Shown piece by piece: positions 1 to 8,496 of a stretch of DNA of 64,000 nt; the first letter of the stretch is position 1, and each line of letters starts with the position of its first letter. The notes beneath the pieces are model-generated. The model was not told the origin of the DNA. It made no database searches and was given only the letters and a program-made list of their open reading frames with translations. The stretch comes from JBOFSQ01 sp051651625 (GTDB lineage Bacteria > Planctomycetota > Planctomycetia > Pirellulales > Thermoguttaceae), in contig JBOFSQ010000065.1 in assembly GCA_051651625.1 (NCBI GenBank), positions 1 to 64,000 on the forward strand, read 5' to 3'. A program made the position numbers and the translations under genes.

Positions 1-91
1 GCCGAACCCTCCAAACGCCTACTGGAGGGTTCGGCTATGCCGAACCGCGAACTACCCAATCGCCCCAACTCCATGTTTCCGAACAAGTCTA
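1..91. repeat. Family B MITE-like element, left part cut by window edge
   Basis: Contains the palindromic core pair (GCCGAACCCTCC ... GGAGGGTTCGGC) followed by the right arm, which ends in GTTTCCGAACAAGTCTA. The same right arm closes the complete copies at 49193-49337 and 61823-61967. It ends directly against the stop codon of the metallophosphoesterase on the minus strand. No coding potential is apparent. Confidence 0.8.
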
Positions 92-1207
92 CTAATTCGC
101 ACTTTCGCTGGGCAACACATCTATGACGACGATTTGTGGCCTGCAAAAAAATCTGATGCGTGGGGCGTTGCCGCGTTCGAGGCCGATTCCGTGCGAGACG
201 ATCAGTGTGCCGCCGTTTTCGAGGTTTGTCATGCCGCTCGCCCAGCGTCGCGGGAGTGACGGTGACGCCGTTAAAATCGGCCCGTAAAACGGAATCTGAA
301 CTTGACCGCCGTGCGTGTGCCCCGCAAGAAGTAAGTCGCCTTCGGTTTTACCGATAGCGAAACACGGCGAGTGACCGACGACGATGTGAAACCGTCCGTC
401 TTTATCGTTTGGCAGATTGATCTGGCTGAACGAGCGGCCAACGTGCAAAAGCGTCAGTCGCACTTCGTCAATCTCAAACGAACACGTCGCCGCGAAATAC
501 TGAATGTTTGTCCCTTCAAACATCGAGTTGAGCGTCCCAGCGGAATTGTAATCGACGTTCCCCTGAACCGCCCAAACGCCGAGCGGTGCGTCGAGTTTCG
601 CTTCGCAAAACGCATCGTGAAGCGCGGTCTCAAGCCGCTGTTTGTCGGGTTTGTTTCGGGCTTGAATGTAGTCGCCGCCCCACAATATCAGGTCGGCGTT
701 CTGCTGTTGCAACAGCCGCAATGCACGCCGTTCGTAACTGCCAACACCATCGACTTGAATGTCCGCCGCGAATGCGATACGAATCGGTTTTGTCACCTTC
801 GGCGAGTGGATCGTATACCGTTTGACTTCGAGCAGATACGGTTCGACGAGAAGAGCGTCGATTCCAACACCAAGCGTGAGCAGCGACGCAGCGATGCAAA
901 CGAGACTTTGCAGGCGGTGCCGAAGTCTCGCTTGTATTAAACCCCACGCAGCGAGAACTCCGCCGCCGTGCCAGAACGCACCTTGCGTCAAGAGACGCAG
1001 GTCGATCAGCGACAGTCTTCGCCCCGCGTCTTCGAGCGTGATGTTGTCGATGCCGCCGCAAACGAACGAGACGCAAAGCGTAATTGCAATGAGTGCGAAC
1101 ATTCCAAACGCGGCCAGCAGCGTCAGCGACCAGCGTCGCCACGCCAGCACAACGAGGGCCGCGTCAAGCCCGAACATTACCGAGTGGAAAAGGATTATGG
1201 CGGTCAC
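92..1207 (-). CDS. Membrane-anchored metallophosphoesterase (YkuE-like)
   Basis: 371 residues if read from a GTG at 1207; an in-frame ATG at 1177 is an equally plausible start and neither has a clear ribosome binding site. Residues 1-125 hold several hydrophobic helices. The C-terminal two thirds is a calcineurin-like phosphoesterase domain with ADIQ, GGDY, GNVDYN, GHSP and GHTHGG in the expected order, so a di-metal phosphohydrolase facing away from the cytoplasm is likely. The first metal motif is DxQ rather than the common DxH. The YkuE family includes enzymes acting on lipid-linked or cell-wall phosphoesters; the substrate here is unknown. The stop codon touches a family B repeat. Confidence 0.85.
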   Translation of the reverse strand: MTAIILFHSVMFGLDAALVVLAWRRWSLTLLAAFGMFALIAITLCVSFVCGGIDNITLEDAGRRLSLIDLRLLTQGAFWHGGGVLAAWGLIQARLRHRLQSLVCIAASLLTLGVGIDALLVEPYLLEVKRYTIHSPKVTKPIRIAFAADIQVDGVGSYERRALRLLQQQNADLILWGGDYIQARNKPDKQRLETALHDAFCEAKLDAPLGVWAVQGNVDYNSAGTLNSMFEGTNIQYFAATCSFEIDEVRLTLLHVGRSFSQINLPNDKDGRFHIVVGHSPCFAIGKTEGDLLLAGHTHGGQVQIPFYGPILTASPSLPRRWASGMTNLENGGTLIVSHGIGLERGNAPRIRFFCRPQIVVIDVLPSESAN

Positions 1208-1263
1208 TATGCTACGTCATGGCATAAACCTGCCATTTTGGTCGTTCGAGTTTTTTGTTTTTG

Positions 1264-1530
1264 AATCCGCAGATTGCGCAGATTTTTCGTTGTTTGGTAG
1301 TTCCTTTTCTCACACAAAGGCACGAAGGCACAGAGAAGAATTTTAACGCGGAAATCGCGGAATGACGGAAAGACGCGGACGTTCAGCATTCCGCGTCTTC
1401 CGTTTTTCTGCGTGTTCCGCATTCTCTCCTTCGTGCCTTTGTGCCTTCGTGTGAAACAAATAGGAGCACCAGTAAATGGTGCGAAAACGAGAGACAAAAT
1501 CTGTGTGAATCTGCGCAATCTGCGGACAAC
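1264..1530. repeat. Family E palindromic element, nested copy
   Basis: Outer arms are inverted repeats (CCGCAGATTGCGCAGATTTT at the left, AATCTGCGCAATCTGCGG at the right). Inside them, from about 1309 to 1456, is a second inverted structure opening CACACAAAGGCACGAAGG and closing CCTTCGTGCCTTTGTGCC. The inner part recurs at 6443-6590, 22117-22270 and inside a gene at 24757-24983; the outer part recurs alone at 52075-52230. It therefore looks like one repeat inserted in another. Confidence 0.75.
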
Positions 1531-1561
1531 TCGAGGCGAACAGCAAATGTCCAGTGAACGG

Positions 1562-2500
1562 CTATGCTACGTCGCGGTCTTCAAACAGCAGCAGCGACAG
1601 CACAAGCGCGACCAGACAGTAAAACGCCGCGTAGACCGCAGCAAAACCGATGTAGTCCCACGGCAACTGGCGGTTCATCGCTACAGACGTTTCCATACTG
1701 AAGTGGTCGAGCACTGGCAAGACTGCACTGATGAAGTCGGCGACGAACGCGACCATCGGAAGCTGTCCGACCGACGACTGAACAATCAGCGGCGTCAGGT
1801 GGCCGAGAAGATACACCGTGAGCGAGATCGTCAGGTTTGGCAGCAGCGAGAGGCGTGTCGATATGGCGACCGCGATAGCGGTGAGAATACACGTCTCAAG
1901 AAACGCCAGCAGCAACCCCGGCACAATCTTGACAACTTCTTTGATACACGCCGCTGCGGTGGCGACATCTTGCACGTTCTCGCGTGCGTCGTGAATAACT
2001 TTGTAGGCGATGGTGTTGAGAAAGAACGTCCCAAGAAGCATAAACAGGATCGTCACGGCGATCATCACGCCGAGAAACTTTCCGATGATGAAGCCGCGTC
2101 TGCCAATCGGTTTTGCCAGCACCATCAGTGCGGTCTTGCCATCGAGTTCGTCGGCGATGCTCGTACTGGCAGTCCAGATGGCGAAGAAGACGGCGAGAAG
2201 TTTGACCAGCGTGAGACCTTGCGTAATGACGAGCCGTATGTCGTCGCCGAGTGTGTAGTACGGGATGAACGGGAAGAAGAAGAGAGCCGTCAGCCCGACC
2301 AGCAGCAAGATTATGAAGAGCGGCTGATAGATCGCTTCCTTTGTTGTGACCCACGCAACGGCACCGACTTTTGGCGTGACTCGCCGCAGCAGCGCGACGA
2401 GCATTGCGAAGATTGCGAACACGCCGAGTGCGGCGATGTCGATGTCGCGGGCGGCGGGGACCCACGGCGGAAGAGCGGCGAACAGAGATTGCGTCATCAT
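1562..2500 (-). CDS. ABC-2 type transporter permease
   Basis: 312 residues from ATG at 2500. This start overlaps the surE stop (ATGA), which argues for translational coupling and against the longer upstream reading that runs through surE in another frame. About six hydrophobic segments are visible. The soluble stretch after the third contains DELDGKTALMVLAKPIGRR followed by a membrane helix starting FIIGKFLG, a hallmark of ABC-2 permeases of the NosY/YhaP type. No ATPase partner is adjacent, so the ATP-binding subunit must be elsewhere. Substrate unknown. Confidence 0.82.
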   Translation of the reverse strand: MMTQSLFAALPPWVPAARDIDIAALGVFAIFAMLVALLRRVTPKVGAVAWVTTKEAIYQPLFIILLLVGLTALFFFPFIPYYTLGDDIRLVITQGLTLVKLLAVFFAIWTASTSIADELDGKTALMVLAKPIGRRGFIIGKFLGVMIAVTILFMLLGTFFLNTIAYKVIHDARENVQDVATAAACIKEVVKIVPGLLLAFLETCILTAIAVAISTRLSLLPNLTISLTVYLLGHLTPLIVQSSVGQLPMVAFVADFISAVLPVLDHFSMETSVAMNRQLPWDYIGFAAVYAAFYCLVALVLSLLLFEDRDVA

Positions 2501-3270
2501 TGAAGTGTCTCCTTGAGTGAATCGATTTGACTGTGATGAGTGAGGTCGTAAGTCAGCGGCGTGATGGTAACGAATCCGCGATGCAATGCTTCGAGATCGG
2601 TCTCGCCGCTGGTGTTGTTGGCGTGAGTCGCGGACGGGTCGGGGTCGCCCGTGAGCCAGTAATAACTGCCGCCGCGGGGACTGGTTCGCTTCTCGAACGA
2701 GTCCCAATATGGCCGCGTGTCCATCGGTACGACGACAACACGCGGCGACGTTGTCGTCGCCAATGCTTCGGTTGGGATGTTGATGTTGTAGAGTTGTGCG
2801 CGACTTCCGTTTGTATCAAGAATCTTTTTGATGATCGGAACGGCGACGGCGGCGGCGCGGTCGAAACGTGCGTGCTGGTCGTATGCGAGTGAGACGGCGA
2901 AACTCGGATAGCCGTGAATGACTCCTTCGAGCGCAGCACCGACGGTACCGGAATAGAGTACACTGATTCCGGCGTTTTGTCCGCCGTTGATTCCGCTCAC
3001 GACGACGTCTGGTTTTGGGTCGAGCAGTTGAGTTGCACCGAGTTTAACGCAATCGGCGGGACTTCCATCGACGGCCCAAGCCCAATGTTTTCCGTCGCGG
3101 TAGACGCGAAACGGGACGAGCGGCGTTTGAAACGTGACGGTCTGGCTGACGCCGCTCTGTTCGTGTGCGGGCGCGACGATACAGACTTCACCGAGCGATT
3201 GAAGTTCTGCCGCGAGTGCGGCGATTCCTGCGGCGTGGACGCCGTCATCATTTGTCAGAAGTATACGCAC
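2497..3270 (-). CDS. surE: 5'/3'-nucleotidase SurE
   Basis: 257 residues, normal SurE length, starting at GTG 3270. The N-terminal MRILLTNDDGVHAAGIAAL carries the metal-binding DD pair. VDGSPADCVKLG and VVSGINGGQNAG match the conserved SurE active-site segments. The family dephosphorylates nucleoside monophosphates and short polyphosphates in the cytoplasm. It is the first gene of a two-gene unit with the ABC-2 permease, whose ATG overlaps the surE TGA. Confidence 0.95.
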   Translation of the reverse strand: MRILLTNDDGVHAAGIAALAAELQSLGEVCIVAPAHEQSGVSQTVTFQTPLVPFRVYRDGKHWAWAVDGSPADCVKLGATQLLDPKPDVVVSGINGGQNAGISVLYSGTVGAALEGVIHGYPSFAVSLAYDQHARFDRAAAVAVPIIKKILDTNGSRAQLYNINIPTEALATTTSPRVVVVPMDTRPYWDSFEKRTSPRGGSYYWLTGDPDPSATHANNTSGETDLEALHRGFVTITPLTYDLTHHSQIDSLKETLQ

Positions 3271-3400
3271 GGGAAACAGGCCTAACGGCTGATGGTGTTG
3301 AGTTCACGGTCTCGATTGTCCAAAGCGCGGACGCGCAGTGCCACCATTGTCGCGGCCAGCCTATTATTGTCAAGGCCCAGTACGAAGGAGCATGGTTTGT

Positions 3401-3574
3401 GGGCGTAGTAAAGTTCAGTTACAGGCGTGAATGGATTTGCCCCAACGGCTAAGCGAAACCCAAAACCGGAAAGCCCCAACGGGGCGCAAGAAACGATGCG
3501 TTGAGATTCTTACGCCCCATTGGGGCGACAGACTCGGACAACCGATGTTCGCGTGCAGGGAAACTTTACTCCCC
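3401..3574. repeat. Family C MITE-like element (short form)
   Basis: Starts GGGCGTAGTAAAGTTCAGTT and ends AAACTTTACTCCCC, an imperfect terminal inverted repeat. Internally it has the family C signature of GCCCCAACGGGGCGCAAG facing its complement, forming nested hairpins. A separate family B right end (3583-3599) follows directly. Confidence 0.75.
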
Positions 3575-3582
3575 GTGTGAAA

Positions 3583-3599
3583 GTTTCCGAACAAGCCTA
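3583..3599. repeat. Solo family B terminal repeat overlapping a stop codon
   Basis: GTTTCCGAACAAGCCTA is the family B right end. Read on the minus strand it begins TAG, and that TAG is the stop codon of the ABC exporter (GAG TAG GCT TGT TCG). The repeat therefore defines the C-terminus of the protein. Confidence 0.75.
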
Positions 3600-5561
3600 C
3601 TCTTCCTGACTGCGATACAATTTTGTGTAGTATTCGTTCTTTCCGAAGAGGTCGTTGTGCGTGCCGCAATCGGCGATTACGCCGTTTTGGATGACGGCGA
3701 TGCGGTCGGCAAGCGAAATCGCAGAGAGACGATGCGTGACGATAATCGTTGTCCGTTTGCCAACAAAGTTTGCCATCGCTTGGTGGATTTTGTGTTCGCT
3801 CGAAAGATCGATTTGGCTCGTCGCTTCGTCGAGCAGAAAAATCGCGGGGTCGCGGAGAATCGCCCGCGCCAGTGCGATCCGTTGACGTTGCCCGCCCGAA
3901 AGTCGGCTCCCGCCTTGGCCGACTTCCGTCTCGTAACCGTCCGAGAGTTCTTCAATGATGAACTCGTGCGCGAATGCCCGTTTCGCAGCGTCGATCACTT
4001 CTTCACGCGACGCAAACATGTTACCGTAACGAATGTTCTCCAGCACCGACTCGCCGAAGAGAATTGTGTCTTGCGTAACGATTCCCATCTGTTGCCGCAA
4101 GTTTCGCTGGCGAACTTCCGTAAGCGGGACACCATCGAGCAGAACACGTCCACCCGTCGGGTCAGCAAAACGTGGGATGAGCGAAAGGAGCGTGCTCTTG
4201 CCGCAACCGTTCGGCCCGACAAACGCAATCGTCTCGCCAAACGGAATCACAAGATCGATTCCGCGCAAAACCGGTTTGTCGGCGTTGTAATAAAACTGTA
4301 CGTTTTCAAATCGCAGCGACTCGTGGTGACGCGGACAGACTCGCGGATGCGGCGGATCGACGAGTGGAATGTCGCGGTCGAGCATTGCGTATACGCGGTC
4401 GGCGGCGACGGCTGCCGCTTGAAACGACTGGAAGATGCCGGTGAGTTTTCGGGCTGGTTCCGCCGCACCGGCAAGCATTGCGTAGAAGAGTAACAGCGAA
4501 CCTTCGTCCATCGGACGACTCATCATCGGAATACCAAATATCGAAAGCCGCTGCGTCAGTAGGAGATAAACGCCAACCAATATCGCAAGCGACATCATCA
4601 CGATTCCGAGAATCTCGGTGAGCGGTTGCGTGAGGGCGTCGTACTTCGCACCCTTCATCGCCCACTTGTACACTTTTTTATTGATCCGGTGAAACTTCGC
4701 ACGTTCGTACCGTTCCTGCGTAAACGCCTTGACAATTCGGATCGACCGCACCGATTCATCGAGGCGACCGAAAACTCTGACCATCTCCTGCATCGACGCA
4801 AGCGCGATGCGTCGCAGCGACTTTGCGATCCACCGCACCGCGAAAAACGCAAGCGGAACGACAATCAGTGTCACCAAAAGAAGCGGCCAACTTATGTACG
4901 CCGCCACAGAAATACAGACCAGCAGCTTGACCGGTTCACGAATCATCGTCCCGTAAATCACGCCGAATCCGCTGGCGAGTGTCCCCGTGTCGCCGAGAAA
5001 ACGGCTCATCGCTTCAGACGTTCCGGTCTGCGAAAAGTAGTTGACTTCGTAACGAAGCAGCGTTGCGAAAAACCGTTCGCGTATGAGACACAGCGTTGAG
5101 GTGACGATGTGCGTCGTTAGAAGTGTGTGGACGACGACGACGCAGGCCTTGAGTAGCGTTCCAACCAGTGCGATAATCACGAGAAACACGACGGTCTGAT
5201 ACGGCGAGTGCGGCGTGTATTTTTCGACCCACGGTCTTGCGTAACGGTAAGCGTTGAGTTTCCACTCCGCCCACAAAACTTTGCTATGCGCGAGGTGTGC
5301 GACTTTGGTTTCGTCCGATAGCGGCAACGCTTGAAGCTGTTGCAACTCGGCGTCAGCGGCGGCGATTTTCTCATCGACGTAGACGGTGAACGTCTTCTTT
5401 TTGTACGCGATTTCGATCACTGGATAGATCAAGACCGCGATGTTCCCGCCCCACAAAACGCCGACCAAAAGAGCCGCCGAAACCGCGAGAATGATAGCAC
5501 GCCAGTAGGTGAAACTGACCCGCATTCCACGCAAAAGATTGCGATAGTTTTTCTTTTTCAT
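3597..5561 (-). CDS. ABC exporter, fused membrane and ATPase domains (MsbA-like)
   Basis: 654 residues from ATG at 5561 (MKKKNYRNLLRGMRVSFTYW). An open frame continues upstream to 5648 but only through repeat DNA, so the internal ATG is preferred. Residues 1-400 form a six-helix type IV exporter domain with a large insertion between helices 1 and 2. The ATPase domain follows, with Walker A GPNGCGKST near residue 450, signature LSGGQ near 553 and Walker B IFLLDEAT near 570, then the H-loop THRLS. Such half-transporters work as homodimers exporting lipids, lipid A or drugs. The stop codon lies inside a family B terminal repeat. Confidence 0.92.
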   Translation of the reverse strand: MKKKNYRNLLRGMRVSFTYWRAIILAVSAALLVGVLWGGNIAVLIYPVIEIAYKKKTFTVYVDEKIAAADAELQQLQALPLSDETKVAHLAHSKVLWAEWKLNAYRYARPWVEKYTPHSPYQTVVFLVIIALVGTLLKACVVVVHTLLTTHIVTSTLCLIRERFFATLLRYEVNYFSQTGTSEAMSRFLGDTGTLASGFGVIYGTMIREPVKLLVCISVAAYISWPLLLVTLIVVPLAFFAVRWIAKSLRRIALASMQEMVRVFGRLDESVRSIRIVKAFTQERYERAKFHRINKKVYKWAMKGAKYDALTQPLTEILGIVMMSLAILVGVYLLLTQRLSIFGIPMMSRPMDEGSLLLFYAMLAGAAEPARKLTGIFQSFQAAAVAADRVYAMLDRDIPLVDPPHPRVCPRHHESLRFENVQFYYNADKPVLRGIDLVIPFGETIAFVGPNGCGKSTLLSLIPRFADPTGGRVLLDGVPLTEVRQRNLRQQMGIVTQDTILFGESVLENIRYGNMFASREEVIDAAKRAFAHEFIIEELSDGYETEVGQGGSRLSGGQRQRIALARAILRDPAIFLLDEATSQIDLSSEHKIHQAMANFVGKRTTIIVTHRLSAISLADRIAVIQNGVIADCGTHNDLFGKNEYYTKLYRSQEE

Positions 5562-5572
5562 TGTGTAAATCA

Positions 5573-5621
5573 GAGCACGAAGCGTAAGCGAGCGTCTGGA
5601 GGGTTCGGCTATGCCGAACCG
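5573..5621. repeat. Family D unit joined to a half family B palindrome
   Basis: GCACGAAGCGTAAGCGAGCG (family D) runs straight into GGAGGGTTCGGCTATGCCGA (family B core). It separates the divergent exporter and cmk genes. Confidence 0.65.
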
Positions 5622-5748
5622 CTGTGCCAGTGGATTCCCCCTGCGCATTTTACCATATTTCCCACGTTCACCGCAAGAGCGAAAAGTTGCCGCCCATTGT
5701 GGGTTTGTGCGATTGTGTTATTCTTGTCGGTATCTGGAGGTTTACACG

Positions 5749-6429
5749 ATGCAGAATATCATCACCATTGACGGCCCTGCTGGTGCGGGGAAGAGTACGG
5801 TCGCGCGGAAACTCGCGGAGCGTTTGGGCTGGGCGTTTCTCGACACCGGCTCGATGTACCGCGCTGTCACGCTCATCGCCATCGAACACGGTTTAACTGG
5901 TAACGTCGCCGACGCCAACAAACTCGTCGAACTCGCACGCCGCGCCGTCATCGACGTTAGAGACGGAAAGACGTTTCTCGATGGTAACGACATAACTGAT
6001 CGCGTTCGCAGTCCTGAAGTTGCGGCGTGCGTGCGACTCGCCGCCGACAACGCTGGCGTGCGTGAAATCATGGTCGCCGCGCAACGACGCATCGCCGCAC
6101 GACTCGTCAACGAATCGGGCGGCGTTGTCACCGAGGGACGCGATCAAGGGAGCGACGTTTTCCCCGACGCAAAGTGCAAGTTTTTTCTCACCGCGTCGCC
6201 AACCGAACGCGCACGCCGTCGCCAAGGTGAACTGCTCGCACGCGGCGTAAGCGGCGACGAAGTTAACCTCGACAAAATTCGCCGCGACATCGAAGAACGT
6301 GACCACCGCGACTCCACCCGCGCCGTCGGCCCACTCCGCGCCGCCCCCGACGCCGTTTGGATCGACACCGACAAACTCAACATCGACGAAGTAGTCGAAC
6401 GGCTTGCGGCAGTGACGCTATCTAATTGA
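5749..6429 (+). CDS. cmk: Cytidylate kinase
   Basis: 226 residues from ATG 5749, eight bases after a GGAGG ribosome binding site at 5736-5740; the open frame to the left is repeat-derived. The N-terminal IDGPAGAGKST is the P-loop, followed by LDTGSMYRAVTL, the conserved acceptor-binding segment, and VVTEGRDQGSDVFPDA in the middle. The enzyme phosphorylates CMP and dCMP in pyrimidine nucleotide synthesis. The common EGRDIGT motif appears here as EGRDQGS. It is transcribed divergently from the ABC exporter. Confidence 0.95.
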   Translation: MQNIITIDGPAGAGKSTVARKLAERLGWAFLDTGSMYRAVTLIAIEHGLTGNVADANKLVELARRAVIDVRDGKTFLDGNDITDRVRSPEVAACVRLAADNAGVREIMVAAQRRIAARLVNESGGVVTEGRDQGSDVFPDAKCKFFLTASPTERARRRQGELLARGVSGDEVNLDKIRRDIEERDHRDSTRAVGPLRAAPDAVWIDTDKLNIDEVVERLAAVTLSN

Positions 6430-6442
6430 GGTTCATTTTACT

Positions 6443-6590
6443 TGTCCGCAGATTTTTGAGGTGCCTCACACAATGCACGAATTTTAACGCGGAAAACACG
6501 CAAGTACGGAAAGACGTGGAACTTCAGAATTCCGCGTTCTCCTTCGTGCCTTTATGTCTCCGCGCGAGAAAAAAGAACTTGACCGATTCG
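6443..6590. repeat. Family E element
   Basis: Begins TTGTCCGCAGATTTTTGAGG, continues with AATTTTAACGCGGAAAACAC and the inverted partner CTCCTTCGTGCCTTTATG, and ends in GAGAAAAAAGAACTTGACCG. Same internal order as the copies at 1309-1456 and 24757-24983. No gene seen between cmk and the DUF1559 gene. Confidence 0.7.
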
Positions 6591-6718
6591 TCACTTGCAA
6601 ATGAAGTTTTACTATACCCAGTTGACGACGGAGCTTCGCGCGTTACGATGTCGGTCGTGGTCGTCGTGAGTTGCGACGATTGATTTTCCGGTGTCCACTT
6701 TTGACGAGGAGACGAACG

Positions 6719-8122
6719 ATGGAAAAGGTTCTGACGATTTTGGTTTGTGGGTTGGAAACAATGTTCGACGCAGCGTGCGCCGCCTGTGGCACGCACAGCG
6801 TTAATTATAATGTCAAGATGGGGGGGGGGGGCGGTCTTGCTAAACTTCTCTCCTTTGGCGACGCCTTCTCTGGTGTCGCTGACTCCACTTCTACTCGAAG
6901 CCGCCGTCGCGGTTTCACGCTCGTTGAACTGCTGGTGGTGATCGCTATCATTGGTGTTCTCGTTGCTCTTCTGCTACCCGCCGTGCAAGCCGCACGCGAA
7001 GCCGCACGACGTATGCAGTGCAGCAACAACTTCAAACAGTTCGGACTCGCACTACACAACTGCCACGATGTCCAAGGTACGCTGCCGGCTGGATGCGGAG
7101 AAATGGGGTACTTTCTGCCGGGGATTGGAGTGATTCCAAATCTGCTTCCGTACATGGAGCAGGGTGCGCTCTACGACGCTCTCCAAACATATGCAACGAG
7201 TAATGACGCCAAGAATACGACTCCTTTGTATGGTTTTGTCCCAGCGGCTCGCGGTGAAGGAACTACGACGGCGGATGTTGTTCTGCGAACAGCCACCGAA
7301 CAGATGGGCCCGATAACGACCATCATTTGTCCCTCCGATGCAAGTGGCAGAACGATGGAATTGGTGGCAACTGTCGGCACTGGAGTTGGGTCACGTCTCA
7401 TGTCATCTCGTAGCAACATAATGCCAAGTGCTGGGGATGCGGTGGTTGACAACGGAGGTTTTTTTGCCGCGCTTGCTTCTTTGCCAACCTATCCATTCGC
7501 GGCGAGCAAAAATGCCAATCGTGGCCTGTTTATGCCGTTCTCCAAGAAAGGGTTGAGTGCCTGCACAGACGGGACAAGCAACACTATCGCTGCGAGTGAA
7601 TCCATAATTGGTAATGACAGAAACAGTGTCAAAGGCGGAATCTCGGAAGGAGCCGTTGGAGGTTCTTTGAACACATGTCTCAACCAAGTCAGCCCCACCA
7701 ACCGCAAGACCCTTCTCAATCCGCATGACTCGTCAATGCGTGGGCGTATTATGCTGTATGGTTCTCCTGACAACCGCTTCACTACAGTTTTGCCTCCGAA
7801 TGCACCATCGTGTTACATACAAGGTGATCCGGGAGGTGGATTCAAAGGATTTTCGTTCGGCGTGTACTCGGCAAGTAGCAACCATTCAGGTGGTGTTAAC
7901 AGTTCGATACTTGATGGTTCCGTCCGGTTTATTTCGGACACAATCAATGCGACCAGTGGTTCACCACCTATCCCAACAGGTGTCACTCCAATGACGACCG
8001 CAATTCCAGCCGCTGGTGGCGGTGCTGCAACCGACTGGTGGAACAATTCTGGCCAGAGTTATTTCGGAGTATGGGGGGCGTTGGGGACGCCCGCTGGTGG
8101 CGAGTCGGCATCGGCTCCGTGA
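6719..8122 (+). CDS. DUF1559 prepilin-type protein with poly-G leader
   Basis: 467 residues from ATG 6719, with AGGAG at 6707-6711. Residues 1-60 form an unusually long leader containing a G12 tract encoding GGGGG (6820-6831), then SRRRGFTLVELLVVIAIIG, a type IV prepilin cleavage site and hydrophobic helix, and the planctomycete continuation PAVQAAREAARRMQCSNN. The rest is a DUF1559 domain with DGTSNTIAASES and, near the end, HSGGVNSSILDGSVRFIS, both typical. DUF1559 proteins are pseudopilin-like and abundant in Planctomycetota; their function is not established. The next gene encodes a small lipoprotein, the same pairing as at 41.6-43.3 kb. Confidence 0.92.
   Translation: MEKVLTILVCGLETMFDAACAACGTHSVNYNVKMGGGGGLAKLLSFGDAFSGVADSTSTRSRRRGFTLVELLVVIAIIGVLVALLLPAVQAAREAARRMQCSNNFKQFGLALHNCHDVQGTLPAGCGEMGYFLPGIGVIPNLLPYMEQGALYDALQTYATSNDAKNTTPLYGFVPAARGEGTTTADVVLRTATEQMGPITTIICPSDASGRTMELVATVGTGVGSRLMSSRSNIMPSAGDAVVDNGGFFAALASLPTYPFAASKNANRGLFMPFSKKGLSACTDGTSNTIAASESIIGNDRNSVKGGISEGAVGGSLNTCLNQVSPTNRKTLLNPHDSSMRGRIMLYGSPDNRFTTVLPPNAPSCYIQGDPGGGFKGFSFGVYSASSNHSGGVNSSILDGSVRFISDTINATSGSPPIPTGVTPMTTAIPAAGGGAATDWWNNSGQSYFGVWGALGTPAGGESASAP
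6820..6831 (+). repeat. G12 homopolymer inside the DUF1559 leader
   Basis: Twelve consecutive G, read in frame as part of Lys-Met-(Gly)5, about 25 residues before the prepilin cleavage site. A change of length by one would shift the frame; one alternative frame closes at 6941, within the prepilin segment. A matching 13-base tract sits at the same place in the second DUF1559 gene. Confidence 0.9.
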
Positions 8123-8455
8123 TGTTTGATTGCGTTGGGATTGAACGCAATAATCCGTCAAGAGTGTTTCGCATTTGTTGCGTATTGTCTTCGTCCCGAC
8201 GGGACGGCGTGTATCGAAAAATTTCAATAACCGGCGGTGAGCGAAGTGCGGAGCACTCGCGTAACCGCCGGTAGCGATACACAAAGGATCGAGCGTCTGT
8301 AAGACGCCACTCGTCATACAGTTGACGCCGAAACAAAGTCGCGTCCTACCGGACGCACCAGAGTTTTGGGTCGCGCCACCGGCGGTTGCGTTTGCCGCTA
8401 TCGCGGCTGCCTTACCGCCGGTTATTGAAACTGCTGCCCCGTCGGGGCAAAAACA
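8123..8455. repeat. Family F palindromic repeat region
   Basis: Gap of 374 bp between the DUF1559 gene and its lipoprotein. It holds TAACCGGCGGTGAGCGAAG facing GCGTAACCGCCGGTAG, GTCTGTAAGACGCCACTCG, and a second pair ACCGGCGGTTGCG / TTACCGCCGGTTATTG, flanked by GTCCCGACGGGACGG and CCCCGTCGGGGC hairpins. A related copy lies at 35285-35475. Confidence 0.65.
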
Positions 8456-8496
8456 TGTTGTCCGTACCATTCACTAATTCATCAAGGGAGAAAGTC

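Noticed and set aside
1412..2503. Plus-strand open frame of 363 codons opposite the ABC-2 permease
   Set aside because: Translation is Arg/Asp/Gln-rich low-complexity, starts inside a family E repeat and is antisense to a convincing membrane protein.
2500..2707. N-terminal extension of the ABC-2 permease
   Set aside because: The extension reads through surE in another frame and is Arg-rich; the ATG overlapping the surE stop gives a normal protein.
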